64,000 bases of DNA. Source: Gemmatimonadaceae bacterium. GTDB lineage: Bacteria > Gemmatimonadota > Gemmatimonadetes > Gemmatimonadales > Gemmatimonadaceae. The position numbers and the translations under genes are program-made. The stretch spans positions 49,571 through 113,570 of the forward strand of contig JANJUF010000090.1 of NCBI GenBank assembly GCA_024710705.1, written 5' to 3'. Position 1 is the first letter of the stretch. Each line of letters begins with the position of its first letter. Positions 22,116 to 34,663 of the stretch are shown here, in pieces. The notes beneath the pieces were generated by a model. It saw nothing but the letters and a program-made list of their open reading frames with translations. It searched no databases and was not told where the DNA came from.

Positions 22116-23615
22116 ATGCCAGAACCCCTCGTCATCGCCAAGAACGCGAGCACCGAGCTCGCGCTGCTCCCCGCCTTCGCCAACCGGCACGGCTGCATCA
22201 CCGGTGCGACGGGCACGGGCAAGACCATCTCCCTCCAGGTGCTGGCCGAGCAGTTCTCGCGCATCGGCGTTCCAGTGTTCCTCGCCGACGTGAAGGGCGA
22301 TCTCGGCGGACTGGGCGCGAGCGGCCACCTCAGCGAGAAGCTCGGCGACCGCTTGAAGAAGCTCGGCCTCCCGGAGCCCGCGTTCGGGGCCAGCCCTGTC
22401 ACCTTCTGGGACGTGTTCGGCGAGCAGGGGCATCCCGTGCGGGCTACCGTCTCGGACATGGGGCCGCTGCTGTTCTCGCGGCTCCTGAACCTCAACGACA
22501 CCCAAGAAGGCGTGCTCGCCATCGCCTTCCAGGTGGCCGACGACAACGGCATGCTGCTGCTCGACCTCAAGGACCTGCGCGCGATGCTCCAGTTCGTGGG
22601 CGACAATGCCACGCAGATCAGGACGCAGTACGGCAACGTCTCGGCGGCGAGCATCGGTGCCATCCAACGTGGCCTGCTCCAGCTCGAGCAGCAGGGCGCC
22701 GAGCAGTTCTTCGGCGAACCGATGCTGAACGTGGACGACTTGATGCAGACCGTGGACGGCAGGGGCGTGGTGAACATCCTCGCCGCCGACAAGCTGATGC
22801 AGAACCCACGCCTCTACGGCTGCACATTGCTGTGGTTGCTCAGCGAACTCTATGAGCACCTGCCCGAGATCGGCGATCCGGAAAAGCCAAAGCTCGTCTT
22901 CTTCTTCGACGAGGCCCATCTCCTCTTCGCCGATGCGCCGGCCGCGCTGCTCGAGAAGGTCGAGCTCGTCGTGCGGCTCATTCGCTCGAAGGGCGTGGGT
23001 GTGTACTTCGTGACGCAGACCCCGGTGGACATTCCGGACAAGGTGCTGGGCCAACTGGGCAACCGAATCCAGCACGCCCTTCGCGCATTCACGCCACGGG
23101 ACCAGAAGGCGGTGCGGGCGACGGCCGAGACGATGCGGCCCAACCCGGCGCTCAACATCGAGCAGGCGATTCTCGAGCTCGGCGTGGGCGAGGCGCTGGT
23201 GTCGCTGCTGGATGCCAAGGGGACGTCAGGCGTGACGGAACGCGCCTGGATGTTCGCGCCCGGCTCGCGCATTGGCCCGCTGACGCCGCCGGAACGCACG
23301 GCGGTGATCCAGGCCTCGGTGGTGGCGGGCGTGTACGAGAAGGCCGTGGACCGGGAGTCCGCGTTCGAGATGCTGAAGGCGCGCACGGAGGCCGCGCAGG
23401 CCGCACAGGCCGCGCAACCCTCCGCTCCGGCGGCATCCGCACGCAGTGCACTGGGTGGCCTGCTCTTCGGCACCACCGGCCCGCGCGGTGGCAAGCGAGA
23501 CGGGCTCGTGGACCTCATGGCCAAGAGCGCCGCGCGGAGCACGGGCACGGCCATCTCGCGCGGACTGGTGCGCGGCGTGCTGGGATCGCTGCTCGGGGGC
23601 GCGAAGCGACGTTAG
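22116..23615 (+). CDS. HerA-like helicase/ATPase (DUF853 type)
   Basis: [87 protein letters not shown]. Confidence 0.85.
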   Translation: MPEPLVIAKNASTELALLPAFANRHGCITGATGTGKTISLQVLAEQFSRIGVPVFLADVKGDLGGLGASGHLSEKLGDRLKKLGLPEPAFGASPVTFWDVFGEQGHPVRATVSDMGPLLFSRLLNLNDTQEGVLAIAFQVADDNGMLLLDLKDLRAMLQFVGDNATQIRTQYGNVSAASIGAIQRGLLQLEQQGAEQFFGEPMLNVDDLMQTVDGRGVVNILAADKLMQNPRLYGCTLLWLLSELYEHLPEIGDPEKPKLVFFFDEAHLLFADAPAALLEKVELVVRLIRSKGVGVYFVTQTPVDIPDKVLGQLGNRIQHALRAFTPRDQKAVRATAETMRPNPALNIEQAILELGVGEALVSLLDAKGTSGVTERAWMFAPGSRIGPLTPPERTAVIQASVVAGVYEKAVDRESAFEMLKARTEAAQAAQAAQPSAPAASARSALGGLLFGTTGPRGGKRDGLVDLMAKSAARSTGTAISRGLVRGVLGSLLGGAKRR

Positions 23616-25036
23616 TGCGCGTGGTCGATCACGACGCGCGCAATATCCCGTCCGAGCTTGGCCCGCACTCGCCGTAGCTGCAGCACGGCGGCCGCGGCGA
23701 GTCCGGCCGTGAGCCCCCACCAGAGCCCGGCCGCACCTTGATCGAAGCCGAAGGCGATGACCGCACCCAGCGGGATGCCCACGGCCCAGAAGCTCAGCCC
23801 ATGCAGGATCGCCGGGATGCGCGTGTCCCCCGCCCCGCGCAGGATGCTTGCGCTGATGACCTGCGTGCCGTCAAACACCTGGAAGACGGCCGCAATCGGG
23901 ATGAGCGAGGCGGCCAAGGCGAACGTCGCGGCGTCGCGCGTGTAGGCGCCAGCCAGCACCTCGGGAATCATCGCGAAGAGCACGGCGCAAAACGCCATGA
24001 ACCCTACACCACAGACCAGGGCGGCCACCGCATCGCGTCGCGAGGCCGCCATGTCGCCGCGCCCGATGGCGTGCCCCACCATCACCGCGGCCGCGGCCGC
24101 GACGCCCATTGGCACCATGAAGGTCATGGACGCCAGGCTCAGCGCGATCTCGTGGCCGGCGAGGACCGTCGTGCCCATCCAGCCGGTCATCACGGTGGTG
24201 AGCCCGAACGCGCCCGCCTCGGCGAGAAACTGCAGGCCCACCGGGATGCCAAGACGAAACATCCGCGCCAGCGGCGGCAGCAGCCAGCTCTCGGGATGCC
24301 AGCGCGTGAGATACGGACGCAACTGCTGCCAGCTGGCGGCGAGCAGCACCCCCGCCATGATCCAGCGCGCGATGGCTGTCCCCTGCGACGACCCGACGAC
24401 CCCACCGGGCTCGAACCCAAGCTTGCCGTAGATCAACACCCAGTTGAGTCCCACGTTCGCGATGTTGCCGACGGCGACCGCGACGACCACCGGTGCCAGA
24501 CGCTGAAAGGCCTGCAGCACCTGGCGCAGCATGTTGAAGGCAAAGAACGGCAGCATCCCGGGGATGCTCCACAGCACGTACTTCGCCGCCAGCGGAACCA
24601 CCTCGGGGGGCTGACGCAACAGCGCGAGCGCCGGCTGCGACGGCAGGAACGTCAGCGACACCAGCAGCGCGATGACTGCCGTCATCAGCACGCCGCGCTG
24701 CACGCCGCGGGCGATGGCCGGCTCGTCCTTCGCGCCCACGGCCTGCGCGATGACCGGATCCAGCGCCATCAGCACGCCGATGCCGATGATGGCGAAGGCG
24801 AAGAAGTAGAAGTTGCCCAGGCCTCCCGCCGCCAGGTCCACCGGCGAGACCCGCCCGAGCATGATCGCGTCCACCAACCCCATGCCTTGCATGCCGACGT
24901 TGACCACCACGATCGGCGCCGCAAGCCGCGCCATCTCGCGCAGCTCGTCACGGGTGGGGCGGAGGGCGGCGAGGTTCGTCACGTTGGGTCGGGGAAGCTG
25001 TCGAGCGATGAATAGCAGCTTCTGCCACTGTGCCAC
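23612..25036 (-). CDS. MATE family efflux transporter
   Basis: 12-TM like pattern; [45 protein letters not shown]. Confidence 0.85.
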   Translation of the reverse strand: MAQWQKLLFIARQLPRPNVTNLAALRPTRDELREMARLAAPIVVVNVGMQGMGLVDAIMLGRVSPVDLAAGGLGNFYFFAFAIIGIGVLMALDPVIAQAVGAKDEPAIARGVQRGVLMTAVIALLVSLTFLPSQPALALLRQPPEVVPLAAKYVLWSIPGMLPFFAFNMLRQVLQAFQRLAPVVVAVAVGNIANVGLNWVLIYGKLGFEPGGVVGSSQGTAIARWIMAGVLLAASWQQLRPYLTRWHPESWLLPPLARMFRLGIPVGLQFLAEAGAFGLTTVMTGWMGTTVLAGHEIALSLASMTFMVPMGVAAAAAVMVGHAIGRGDMAASRRDAVAALVCGVGFMAFCAVLFAMIPEVLAGAYTRDAATFALAASLIPIAAVFQVFDGTQVISASILRGAGDTRIPAILHGLSFWAVGIPLGAVIAFGFDQGAAGLWWGLTAGLAAAAVLQLRRVRAKLGRDIARVVIDHAH

Positions 25037-25060
25037 TGTGGCAAAGCAGTCGCGAAGCGC

Positions 25061-26623
25061 CTACTCCCACTCAATCGTGGCCGGCGGCTTCGACGACACG
25101 TCGTACACCACGCGGTTGATCCCCTTCACCTCGCGGATGATGCGGTTCGAGACCCGCGCGAGGACCTCGTATGGGAACGGATACCAATCTGCGGTCATCC
25201 CATCCGTGCTCGTCACGGCGCGCAGGGCGATCACGTGCTCGTAGGTGCGCCCGTCGCCCATCACGCCCACCGAGCGCACCGGGAGGAACACCGCGAAGGC
25301 CTGCCAGATCTCGTTGTAGAGTCCCGCCGCGCGGATCTCCTCAAGGTAGATCGCGTCGGCGCGCCGCAGGGTCTCCACATTCACCGGGTCCACCGCGCCG
25401 AGCACGCGAATCGCCAGACCGGGCCCCGGGAACGGGTGCCGCCCCACCATCTCCTCCGGCAGGCCGAGCTCGCGGCCCACGTTGCGCACCTCGTCCTTGA
25501 AGAGCTCGCGCAGCGGTTCGATCAGCTTGAACTTCATGTCCGGCTTGAGCCCACCCACGTTGTGGTGCGTCTTGATCGTCGCGCTGGGGCCGCCCTTGGC
25601 GCTCACCGACTCGATCACGTCCGGATACAGCGTGCCCTGCACCAAGAACCTGGCGTCCTTCCCCGCCTCGGCCGACGCATCCTCGAACACGTCAATGAAC
25701 GTGTGGCCAATCGCCTTGCGCTTCGCTTCCGGCTCGTCCAGGCCCTTGAGGGCGCCGAGGAAGCGATCCTCGGCGCGCACCGTGATGAGCTTGATGCCGA
25801 GGTGCTGGCCCATCGTCCGCTCCACCTGCTCGCGCTCGTGCAGGCGCAACAACCCCGTGTCCACGAAGATGCAGGTGAGCTGGTCGCCGATGGCGCGGTG
25901 CACCAGCGCCGCCGCCACGGAGGAATCCACGCCACCGGACAATCCACAGATCACGTGGGCATCGCCCACCAGCTCGCGGATGCGTGTGACTTCCTGTTCG
26001 ATGAAATGCCCTGGCGTCCAGTCAGCGGTGCATCCGGCCACGCCGAACAGGAAGTTCTGGATCATGTCCGCGCCGCGCACCGAATGCGCCACCTCGGCGT
26101 GGAACTGAATCGCGTGAACGGGCTTCGTGGCGTGGCGGAATCCCACGACCGGGTTCGAGTCGCTCGATGCCGTGAGCACGTAGCCTTTCGGCACGGTCTC
26201 CACGTGGTCGCCGTGGCTCATCCACACGATCGAGCGCTCGTCGCGGTCGAAGCCGGCGAAGAGGCCCGCATTTTCCTTCACCTGCATCTCGGCGCGGCCG
26301 TACTCGCGGTGCCCTCCGCCCTTCACCTGCGCGCCGGCCTGCTGCGCGATCCACTGCATGCCGTAGCACACGCCCAGAAGCGGCGCCACATCCAGGATGG
26401 CCGGGTCGAACGAGGGGGCATCCGGATCGTTGACGGAACTCGGCCCGCCCGAGAGGATGATGGCCGTCGGATTCCACTCCTTGATCCACGCGAGCGAGCG
26501 CGTCGGCGGATGGATTTCCGAGAACACCCGCGCCTCGCGCACACGCCGCGCGATGAGCTGCGTGAACTGCGACCCGCAGTCGAGGATCAGGACCCGCGAA
26601 CCTGCATGCGTCACGTCTTCCAC
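25061..26623 (-). CDS. guaA: GMP synthase (glutamine-hydrolysing)
   Basis: [67 protein letters not shown]. Confidence 0.95.
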   Translation of the reverse strand: MEDVTHAGSRVLILDCGSQFTQLIARRVREARVFSEIHPPTRSLAWIKEWNPTAIILSGGPSSVNDPDAPSFDPAILDVAPLLGVCYGMQWIAQQAGAQVKGGGHREYGRAEMQVKENAGLFAGFDRDERSIVWMSHGDHVETVPKGYVLTASSDSNPVVGFRHATKPVHAIQFHAEVAHSVRGADMIQNFLFGVAGCTADWTPGHFIEQEVTRIRELVGDAHVICGLSGGVDSSVAAALVHRAIGDQLTCIFVDTGLLRLHEREQVERTMGQHLGIKLITVRAEDRFLGALKGLDEPEAKRKAIGHTFIDVFEDASAEAGKDARFLVQGTLYPDVIESVSAKGGPSATIKTHHNVGGLKPDMKFKLIEPLRELFKDEVRNVGRELGLPEEMVGRHPFPGPGLAIRVLGAVDPVNVETLRRADAIYLEEIRAAGLYNEIWQAFAVFLPVRSVGVMGDGRTYEHVIALRAVTSTDGMTADWYPFPYEVLARVSNRIIREVKGINRVVYDVSSKPPATIEWE

Positions 26624-27120
26624 TCCGGACCGTCGAGCTTGATGAACTCCACCTGCTTGGTGGCGAGGTCGAGGATCGCCGCCGAAGGTGCGCCGTACAG
26701 CCAGCCGCAGGCCTCGCCGGGATTCACGATCAGCGTGTTGTCGCGCACCTTCATCTCCTGCAGGTGCGTGTGCCCGTGCACGACCACGCTGTGGGCCATC
26801 ACGGAACGCTCCACCACCTCGCCGATGTCGTGCAGCACAAGCACCTTGTGTTCCTGCAGCGTCATGCCGTGGGGCGACTCGAACAACTCCTGCCCCATGC
26901 CCTGGGCGGCGGCCGCGCGGATGCCCTCGGGGTCGCCGTCATTGCGCCCGAACACCCCAGCCATGGCGACGCCGTGGTCCTGGAAGGGCTTGAGCGAGAA
27001 GGGGGAACAGTAGTCCCCCGCGTGCAACACGAACGTGACGTCGCGCTTCAGGAACTCGCGCAGCAAGGCGTCTATCGCCGGGACTCGGTCGTGGGTATCC
27101 GCCATTAGGCCGATCCGCAT
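26611..27120 (-). CDS. YfcE/MJ0936-type metallophosphoesterase
   Basis: [40 protein letters not shown]. Confidence 0.85.
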   Translation of the reverse strand: MRIGLMADTHDRVPAIDALLREFLKRDVTFVLHAGDYCSPFSLKPFQDHGVAMAGVFGRNDGDPEGIRAAAAQGMGQELFESPHGMTLQEHKVLVLHDIGEVVERSVMAHSVVVHGHTHLQEMKVRDNTLIVNPGEACGWLYGAPSAAILDLATKQVEFIKLDGPEWKT

Positions 27121-28388
27121 CAGGCCTCCTGCCATTGGGGGGACGCGACCTCGTGCCGCAGGAGGTCCGCGTACTGCTCGCGCGCCGTGACCACGGCCCA
27201 GCGCGATCCATCCACCAAGACTTCCGCGGCCAGCGGCCGGGCGTTGTACCGCGAGGCCATGGCCACACCGTAGGCGCCCACCGTGTGCACGACCAGCAGA
27301 TCGCCCGGACCCACAGCCGGAATCTCCCGATCGAGGCCGAGAAAGTCCCCCGTCTCGCAGACGGGACCGACGACGTCGGCCGTCATCCGGCCCGGCACGT
27401 CGCCCACCGCGTCAATCTGATGGTACGCGTCATAGTGCGACGGTCGGATCAACTCGGTCATGCCGGCATCGCAGATCACGTAGGTCTTGTGGCCGCTTTC
27501 CTTTCGGTAGAGCACGCGGGTGAGCAAGCTTCCGCTCGCCGCCACCAGGTAGCGCCCGTGTTCCACCAACAGCTCCACGCCACCGAGTGCCGCGGTCGCC
27601 TGGCGCACGATGGCGCCGTACGCCGCCACATCGGGCTCCTCCTCGTCGCCGTAGGGCACCGGCAGGCCGCCCCCGGCATCGAGGTACTCGATCGGCGCCC
27701 CGTCGGCGCGCAGCGTCCGGGCCAGCTCCACCAGCCGGGACATGCCCTCGCGATACGCCTCGAAGGAGTGCAGCTGCGAGCCGACGTGCATGTCCACTGC
27801 CACCAGGCGGATGGACGGCATGGCCAGCGCTTCGCGCCCCACGCGGAGTGCGTCGGGCAGGCCGATGCCGAACTTGTGCCCCTTCTCGCCGGTGGCGATG
27901 TAGTGGTGCGCGTTCTCCACGTCCACTTCGGGATTGATGCGCAACCCCACCGGCGCGACGACGCCGCGAGCCGCGGCCAGCGCCGCCAGCAGGCGCAGCT
28001 CGGAATCGCTCTCGACGTTGATCAGCTTCACCCCGGCGTCAAGCGCCTCCTTCAACTCCCGCTGCGTCTTCCCCACTCCACCGAAGACGATGTCACGACC
28101 GGTGAAGCCGGCGTGCAGCGCGCGATGCAGCTCCCCGCCCGAGACGACGTCCACGCCGCAGCCGGCCTCGCGCAGCACCCGGAGAATCGCGCCGTTGGCG
28201 TTGGCCTTGAGCGAGTAGTGCACCCGGTGCGGCACGCCGTCGAGCGCCGCCGTGAGGCGCGCCACGCGCTCGCGGATCACCGAGGCGCTGTACACGTAGG
28301 TGGCGGTGCCCGCTCCCGCCGCGATGGCCGGCAGCGGGACGTCATCCACGTGCAGCACGCCGTCGCGGCGGGCGATCCCGGCGGGCAT
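27120..28388 (-). CDS. lysA: Diaminopimelate decarboxylase
   Basis: RVHYSLKANANGAILRVLREAGCGVDVVSGGEL; CETGDFLGLDREIP; VGAYGVAMASRYN. Confidence 0.9.
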   Translation of the reverse strand: MPAGIARRDGVLHVDDVPLPAIAAGAGTATYVYSASVIRERVARLTAALDGVPHRVHYSLKANANGAILRVLREAGCGVDVVSGGELHRALHAGFTGRDIVFGGVGKTQRELKEALDAGVKLINVESDSELRLLAALAAARGVVAPVGLRINPEVDVENAHHYIATGEKGHKFGIGLPDALRVGREALAMPSIRLVAVDMHVGSQLHSFEAYREGMSRLVELARTLRADGAPIEYLDAGGGLPVPYGDEEEPDVAAYGAIVRQATAALGGVELLVEHGRYLVAASGSLLTRVLYRKESGHKTYVICDAGMTELIRPSHYDAYHQIDAVGDVPGRMTADVVGPVCETGDFLGLDREIPAVGPGDLLVVHTVGAYGVAMASRYNARPLAAEVLVDGSRWAVVTAREQYADLLRHEVASPQWQEA

Positions 28389-29860
28389 CAGTACGCCTTG
28401 GCCCACACGACCTCATGGGTGGCAGGCTCGCCCGTGACGAGGCATGTGGTCGGCGCCTCGGGAGAGCGGAACTCCTCGTCGGGAATCACGCGGATGGTCG
28501 CCTTGGTCTCCTCCTTCACCTTGGCCTCGGAGGCCGCGTCGCCGTTCCAGCCGGCGTACACGAAACCACCCGGACCCTCCATGATCTCCTTGAACTGCGC
28601 GTACGACGTCACGTTGCGATGCGTGTTGGCCTCGCGCCGGGCCTTGGCCGCGGCGAACATGTCCTGCTGGATGGTCTCGAGCAGGCGCGCCACGCTCTCG
28701 GGCAACTCCTCCAAGGGCAACGCCGCCTTGGCCTTCACGTCGCGACGGGCCGAGAACACCGAGCCCTTCTCCAGGTCCTTCGGGCCGATCTCCAGCCGCA
28801 GCGGGACGCCGCGCATCTCCCACTCATAGTACTTGGCGCCGGGCTTCACCCCTTCGCGGTCATCCACGCGCACGCGCAGGCGGTCGGTTGCCCCGCGCCC
28901 GGTCCAGGCCGTGAGGTCGGTCTTCACCTTGTGCGCCGCCTCCACCACGCGGCTCCGCTCCTCGTCCGACTTCCAGATCGGCACGATCACCACCTCGATC
29001 GGCGCCAGCTTGGGCGGCGTCACCAGGCCGTTGTCGTCCGAATGCGTCATCACCATCCCACCCACCATGCGCGTGGACACGCCCCACGAGGTGTTCCACG
29101 CGTAGGCCATCTCGCCACTCTCGGCCTGGAACTGCAACTCGAAGGCCTTGGCGAAGTTCTGCCCGAGGTTGTGCGAGGTGCCGGCCTGCAGCGCCTTGTT
29201 GTCTTGCATCATCGCTTCGCAGGAATACGTGCGCAGCGCGCCGGCGAACTTCTCGCTCTCGGTCTTCTGGCCGGTGATCACCGGCATGGCGATCCACCCT
29301 TCCATGAACTCGCGGTACACGCCGAGCATCCTGCGCGCCTCCTCCTCGGCCTCGTCGTGCGTGGCGTGCGCCGTGTGCCCTTCCTGCCAGAGGAACTCGA
29401 GCGTGCGCAGGAACAGGCGCGTACGCATCTCCCAACGGACCACGTTGGCCCACTGGTTGATGAGGATCGGCAGGTCGCGATAGCTCTGCGTCCACTTCGC
29501 GAACATGTGGTATATGATCGTCTCCGACGTCGGACGGACGATCAGCGGCTCCTCGAGCTTCTTCCCGCCGCCGTGTGTGACCACCGCCACTTCCGGGGCG
29601 AAGCCCTCCACGTGACTCGCTTCCTTCTTCAGGAAGCTCTCGGGGATGAACAGCGGGAAGTAGGCATTCTCGTGCCCGGTGGCCTTGAACATGTCGTCGA
29701 GCGCGCGCTGCATGCGCTCCCAGATGCCATAGCCATTGGGGCGGATCACCATCGAGCCCTTCACGGGCGAGTAGTCCGCCAGCTGGGCGCGCAGGACCAA
29801 TTCGTTGTACCACGCGCTGAAATCCTCGGCGCGGGTGGGAAGCTTCTTGTCGTCGGCCAT
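28388..29860 (-). CDS. proS: Prolyl-tRNA synthetase
   Basis: [59 protein letters not shown]. Confidence 0.95.
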   Translation of the reverse strand: MADDKKLPTRAEDFSAWYNELVLRAQLADYSPVKGSMVIRPNGYGIWERMQRALDDMFKATGHENAYFPLFIPESFLKKEASHVEGFAPEVAVVTHGGGKKLEEPLIVRPTSETIIYHMFAKWTQSYRDLPILINQWANVVRWEMRTRLFLRTLEFLWQEGHTAHATHDEAEEEARRMLGVYREFMEGWIAMPVITGQKTESEKFAGALRTYSCEAMMQDNKALQAGTSHNLGQNFAKAFELQFQAESGEMAYAWNTSWGVSTRMVGGMVMTHSDDNGLVTPPKLAPIEVVIVPIWKSDEERSRVVEAAHKVKTDLTAWTGRGATDRLRVRVDDREGVKPGAKYYEWEMRGVPLRLEIGPKDLEKGSVFSARRDVKAKAALPLEELPESVARLLETIQQDMFAAAKARREANTHRNVTSYAQFKEIMEGPGGFVYAGWNGDAASEAKVKEETKATIRVIPDEEFRSPEAPTTCLVTGEPATHEVVWAKAY

Positions 29861-29873
29861 CGAGTGCCTTGTG

Positions 29874-31232
29874 TTATCGCGACCGCTGTTCGTGCAGCCA
29901 GCGGCGCAGGTCCTGCATCGTCGGCGCGTCGCCCGAGAGCGCGGCACCAGCGTCCACCGCGTGCGTCGCGGCCCCCGTCATCTTGCCGAGCAGGCTCATC
30001 GCCTCCACGGCCCCGTCCTCGCGGAAGTAGACCACGGCGCTGGCGCCGGCCTTCTTGGCACCATCCACCTGATTCCGCGTGGCCTGCGACTTGTAGCGTT
30101 CTTCGTTCAACCCATGTGCCACCGAGAAGCCCGCACCGCGCAGCGCGGTCGCCAGTTTGAGCGCGTCGGCGTAGGGGCGCGCAATCGCGCCGTTCCCGGC
30201 CACCAGGTGGAAGTCGATGGCATCGGCCGTGAAGTCGGGCCAGAGCTTGCGCTCCGTGAGCAGCTCCCCGAGCACCACGTCGCCCATGCCAAAGCCCAGC
30301 GAGGGGAGATCGGCCCCACCGATGGCCTTGAGGAGGTCGTCGTAGCGGCCTCCGCCGCAGATGGCGCGGAGTTCGCCCTTGGCATCGAAGAGCTCGAAGA
30401 CGATGCCCGTGTAGTACGCGAGGCCGCGGACGATCGACAGGTCCAGCGTAACCCACGCACCGATCCCCAAGGCGTCGCAGTGCTCGAGGTAGCGCGCGAA
30501 TCGCGCGATGGCCTCGCGGGCGGCCGGCGCCTCGCCGAACTCCCGCCGCAGGTCCGCGAAGCTCGTCCCACTGGCCAGGCCCAGGACGCGCTCCACCAGT
30601 GCCGTACTGAGTCCCGCCGCCGCAAGCTTCTCGACGCTCACCTCGCGCGGCTGCCGCGCGATTTTGTCCACCACCGCGTACACCGCCCCGCGCTGCGCCT
30701 CGGTCACACCAAGCGTCTCGAGCACACCATTCAACATGCGCCGGTCGCTCACCCGCGCCCGCACATCCTCGTGCGTGAGCCCCAACTCCCGCATGATGTC
30801 CACCGCCACCGCCAGCAGCTCGGCGTCCGCCACCTCGCTGGCCTCGCCGACGATGTCCACGTTCAGCTGGAAGTGCTCGCGCAGCCGCCCGCGCTGCGCC
30901 CGCTCGTAGCGGAACAGCTGGGGAATGGCGAACCAGCGGACCGGCTTGCGCAGGGCGCTGGCCTTGGCCCCCACCATCCGCGCGAACGTCGGCGTCATCT
31001 CGGGCCGTAGCGAGACCTCGCGCCCACCCTTGTCCGTGAAGGCGTACAGCTGGCCGACGATCTCGTCGCCGGACTTCTTCGTGTACAGGTCGAGGGGCTC
31101 CAACGGCGGCCCATCGTACTCCACGAAGGCGTACTTGTGCGCCACGGCCCGCCAGGCACGGAAGACGTGCGTCCGGCGGGCCAGCTCGTCAGGATAGAAA
31201 TCGCGGAACCCGGGCAGTGCGGAACTACTCAT
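29874..31232 (-). CDS. hisS: Histidyl-tRNA synthetase
   Basis: [42 protein letters not shown]. Confidence 0.95.
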   Translation of the reverse strand: MSSSALPGFRDFYPDELARRTHVFRAWRAVAHKYAFVEYDGPPLEPLDLYTKKSGDEIVGQLYAFTDKGGREVSLRPEMTPTFARMVGAKASALRKPVRWFAIPQLFRYERAQRGRLREHFQLNVDIVGEASEVADAELLAVAVDIMRELGLTHEDVRARVSDRRMLNGVLETLGVTEAQRGAVYAVVDKIARQPREVSVEKLAAAGLSTALVERVLGLASGTSFADLRREFGEAPAAREAIARFARYLEHCDALGIGAWVTLDLSIVRGLAYYTGIVFELFDAKGELRAICGGGRYDDLLKAIGGADLPSLGFGMGDVVLGELLTERKLWPDFTADAIDFHLVAGNGAIARPYADALKLATALRGAGFSVAHGLNEERYKSQATRNQVDGAKKAGASAVVYFREDGAVEAMSLLGKMTGAATHAVDAGAALSGDAPTMQDLRRWLHEQRSR

Positions 31233-31238
31233 CGGGGC

Positions 31239-31268
31239 AATTTACCCGTGCGCGGGAGACACCTGCAA
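31239..31268 (-). promoter_or_regulatory. Candidate internal hisS promoter TTGCAG-N18-TAAATT
   Basis: -35 31263-31268, -10 31239-31244, ATG 6 nt downstream. Confidence 0.4.
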
Positions 31269-32540
31269 CCGCGACATTGCGTCGCCGACGGTGTGAAAGC
31301 TCCCCGTGACGAGCACCGTGGCGCCCCGCGAGGGCGCCAAGGCCAGTGCGCGGTCGAAATCCGGCTCCCACTCTGCGCTCCAGCCCTCGGCGCGCACGAA
31401 GGCGAGCGCGTCCCCGCCCACCCAGCGGCGACACGCTGGTGCCGTGGGGGCATCCGTGAGGACGAAGTGGTCCACGTCACGGGCGAGCGCCGTCAACATC
31501 CCCCGCCAGTCCTTGTCGTTCAGCACGCAGACCAGCGCCACCACCGGGCGCGCCGGGGCGAGACCGCGGAGCGTCTCCGCGGTGACCGCAGAACCGTCCG
31601 GGTTGTGGGCGACGTCGAAAATCCAGCCGTCGTGCCTCGAGAATCGCCCTGGAAGCTGCACCGCGCGAAACGCCGGGATGTCCTCCCGAGCGGGACGCCG
31701 GAGCCGCTCCGGGAGCGCGTCGAGCATGGTGAGGGCGGTGAGGGCATTCTGCGCCTGATGGCGCCCCGTCAGCCCGGTGGCCACCTCCAGTCGCTCGTCA
31801 CCCCGAACCCAAGTGAACGACGTCCCTTCGGGTCCCACGTGAATCCCCTCGGCCGCCCCCTCGTCGGCGACGACTCGGATCGGCGCGGCGCCGCGCCGGC
31901 GTCCCTCTGACGCCAAGATCGACCGGATACCCGCGTCGGGCTCCCCGACGACCGCCGGACGCCCAGCCTTGAAGATCCCCGCCTTCTCGGGCGCGATCGC
32001 CTCGCGGGTGGCCCCCAGCCACTCCACGTGATCCACGCCGATCCCGGAGACCCCGGCCACGAGCGGATCCACCACGTTGGTGGCGTCGAGCCGGCCGCCA
32101 AGCCCGGTCTCGATCACGGCCACATCCACATCGTGCTCGGCGAAAAGCTGCAGCCCCATCGCCGTCGTCGCCTCGAAGAACGTCACGCCAAGGCGCTCCA
32201 CGGACGGGGTCCAGCGCTCGAGCCAGGCCGCCAGCTCGGCGTCGGCAAGGGGACGCCCGTCCACCACGAATCGCTCCCGGAAGTCCACGAGGTGCGGCGA
32301 GGTGTACTTGGCCACGCGTAGGCCTCGCGCGCGGAGGCTGCCCTCGAGCATCGCGCAGACGCTGCCCTTCCCGTTGGTGCCGGCGACGTGCAGCACCGGC
32401 AGCGTCCGATGCGGATTCCCGAGCTCGGCGAGGAAGGCTTCCACCCGCTCGAGTCCAAGCTTCCATTGTCCCGTCGTGCGCGCGAAGAGCGCGTCGAGCG
32501 CCGCGCGGTAGGCTGCGTCGTCGCTCAGCTGGACGACCAT
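31242..32540 (-). CDS. folC: Dihydrofolate synthase / folylpolyglutamate synthase
   Basis: LPVLHVAGTNGKGSVCAMLEGSLRARGLRVAKYTSPHLVDFRERF; DVAHNPDGS. Confidence 0.9.
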   Translation of the reverse strand: MVVQLSDDAAYRAALDALFARTTGQWKLGLERVEAFLAELGNPHRTLPVLHVAGTNGKGSVCAMLEGSLRARGLRVAKYTSPHLVDFRERFVVDGRPLADAELAAWLERWTPSVERLGVTFFEATTAMGLQLFAEHDVDVAVIETGLGGRLDATNVVDPLVAGVSGIGVDHVEWLGATREAIAPEKAGIFKAGRPAVVGEPDAGIRSILASEGRRRGAAPIRVVADEGAAEGIHVGPEGTSFTWVRGDERLEVATGLTGRHQAQNALTALTMLDALPERLRRPAREDIPAFRAVQLPGRFSRHDGWIFDVAHNPDGSAVTAETLRGLAPARPVVALVCVLNDKDWRGMLTALARDVDHFVLTDAPTAPACRRWVGGDALAFVRAEGWSAEWEPDFDRALALAPSRGATVLVTGSFHTVGDAMSRLQVSPAHG

Positions 32541-33388
32541 CCAATGGCCGCGGGCTTGCCGCTCATGTGTCGCAGCAGCTGCCCGACGGTACGCTTCAGC
32601 TGGTGGCGATGCACCACCTGGTCCACCATGCCGTGCGTCAGGAGGAACTCGGCCGTCTGGAATCCTTCAGGCAGGTCCTGCCCCAACGTCTGCTTGATCA
32701 CCCGTGGGCCGGCGAATCCGATGACCGCGCCGGGCTCGGCAAGGATCGCGTCGCCGAGCATTGCGTAGCTCGCGCTCACGCCCCCGGTCGTGGGATTCGT
32801 CAGGATGGACACGTACGGGATGCGCCGCTCCGCCAACTGCGCGAGCATCGCCGAGCTCTTCGCCATCTGCATCAGGGACAGCACGCCTTCCTGCATGCGC
32901 GCGCCGCCGGAGGCCGAGATGATGATGAGCGGCCACTTCTTCTCGAGCGACCGCTGGCCGAGCCGGGCGATCTTCTCGCCGACGACGGACCCCATGGAAC
33001 CACCCATGAAGGCGAAATCCATCACGCCGAGGTTCACCGGCATCTGGTCCATCAGCCCCGACACGGTCAGGATGGCGTCGTGGTCGCCGGCCTTCGCCAG
33101 CGCCTTCTTGAGGCGCCCCGGATACTCGGGAAACTCAAGCGGATCCACGCTGCGCAGCCCCGCGTCCTTCTCGTCGATGGAGCCTTCGTCGAGGAGAATG
33201 GAGACGTACTCGTGGGCCCGGATGCGACGGTGGTAGTCGCAGCTGGGGCAGACGTTATGGTTCCGCGAGAACTTCTCGCGGATGTCCGTGTGCCCGCAGG
33301 CTTCGCACTTCTCCCAGGCATCGGGAGGGATCTCGAGGCGCTGCGCCCGCGGCGGGCGGGGCTTCTTGTCTTTCTTGAACCAAGCCAT
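32525..33388 (-). CDS. accD: Acetyl-CoA carboxylase carboxyltransferase subunit beta
   Basis: N-terminal zinc finger CEACGHTDIREKFSRNHNVCPSCDYHRRI; SASGGARMQEGVLSLMQMAKSSAML. Confidence 0.95.
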   Translation of the reverse strand: MAWFKKDKKPRPPRAQRLEIPPDAWEKCEACGHTDIREKFSRNHNVCPSCDYHRRIRAHEYVSILLDEGSIDEKDAGLRSVDPLEFPEYPGRLKKALAKAGDHDAILTVSGLMDQMPVNLGVMDFAFMGGSMGSVVGEKIARLGQRSLEKKWPLIIISASGGARMQEGVLSLMQMAKSSAMLAQLAERRIPYVSILTNPTTGGVSASYAMLGDAILAEPGAVIGFAGPRVIKQTLGQDLPEGFQTAEFLLTHGMVDQVVHRHQLKRTVGQLLRHMSGKPAAIGWSSS

Positions 33389-33412
33389 AGCGGGAAAATG
33401 GCCTCCCGTGCC

Positions 33413-34663
33413 CTATATCACCAGCCCGTCGGCCCGCCCGCGGCCCTCCGACGAGACGAGCGCCAGGATCCCGATGCTGAGCCAGCAGGCCAGCATGAAC
33501 GATCCCCCGTACGAGAAGAAGGGCAGCGGGATGCCGGTGATGGGCATCAAGCCGATGGTCATGCCCACATTCACCACGATGTGCGTGAAGAACGCCGCCG
33601 TGAGCCCGAAGGCCACGAGCGAGGCGAAGGGATTGGCCGAGCGCGCGGCGATGCGCACCGTGCGCAGCAACAGGATGCAGAAGAGCGCGAGCACGAATCC
33701 CACGCCGACGAAGCCGAACTCCTCCCCGACGACGGCGTAGATGAAGTCGGTGTGCTGCTCCGGGAGAAAGGCCAGCCGCTTCTGCGAGCCGTCGGTAAAG
33801 CCCTTCCCGAAGAACCCTCCCGATCCGATGGCCACTTGCGATTGGATCAGGTGATAGCCCGAGGCGCGTGGGTCGCTCGACGGATCGAGAAAGACCAGGA
33901 GACGGCGCTGCTGGTACGGATTGAGCCGCTCCCAGAGAATCGGAGCCACCACGCCCATCGCCACGTTGGCGCCGACGATGGCTGTGCTCTCGATCCAGCT
34001 CGGCCGCTTCCAGGCCACCAGCGCGAGCAGGAGGAGGAACCACGCCCCCCACACGCCGGTGCTGAACGCCAGGATGAGACTGATGCCCGGGCTCGCCGCC
34101 ATGAGGAGCAGGGGCCACGACACGCCGCTCCAAAAGAGCATGGCGAAGAAGATGCCAATGAAGACGATGCCAGTCCCGAGGTCCGGTTGCGCCATGATCA
34201 GCAACCACGGCACGCCGACGATGAGCGCGGGGCGCCAGAGGCCAAAGAGACTCGTCGGCGCCGTGCGCTCCGCCGAGAGCACGCGGGCCAGCATCAGCAC
34301 GACCGCAACCTTGGCGAGCTCCGACGGCTGGCCAAGCCGCACCCCGCCGATGGTCAGCCAGCTCTTGGTGCCGGCGGCGGTCCCCGCCCCGGTCCCGATG
34401 AAGAGCAGCAGCACCAGCAGGAACACGGCCACCAGGTAGAGCGGCACGGCGCCCCACTCCAGCAAGCGCACCGAGAGCCGCGAGGTGACGTAGGCCGTGC
34501 CGATGCCGAGCACGGCCCACAGGACCTGGGTGCGCCAGATGCCCTCGACGAAGTTCGGCACATCGGTCTGGCCCGCCGAGTACACCATGGCCACGCCGCA
34601 GGCCGTCAACAGCAGTGCCAGGGCGACGAGCGGCCACTCGGTGGGCACGACCTGGGACCTCAC
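33413..34663 (-). CDS. rodA: Rod-shape determining SEDS protein RodA
   Basis: PSELAKVAVVLMLARVL; MTIGLMPITGIPLPFFSYGGS; rod cluster. Confidence 0.9.
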   Translation of the reverse strand: MRSQVVPTEWPLVALALLLTACGVAMVYSAGQTDVPNFVEGIWRTQVLWAVLGIGTAYVTSRLSVRLLEWGAVPLYLVAVFLLVLLLFIGTGAGTAAGTKSWLTIGGVRLGQPSELAKVAVVLMLARVLSAERTAPTSLFGLWRPALIVGVPWLLIMAQPDLGTGIVFIGIFFAMLFWSGVSWPLLLMAASPGISLILAFSTGVWGAWFLLLLALVAWKRPSWIESTAIVGANVAMGVVAPILWERLNPYQQRRLLVFLDPSSDPRASGYHLIQSQVAIGSGGFFGKGFTDGSQKRLAFLPEQHTDFIYAVVGEEFGFVGVGFVLALFCILLLRTVRIAARSANPFASLVAFGLTAAFFTHIVVNVGMTIGLMPITGIPLPFFSYGGSFMLACWLSIGILALVSSEGRGRADGLVI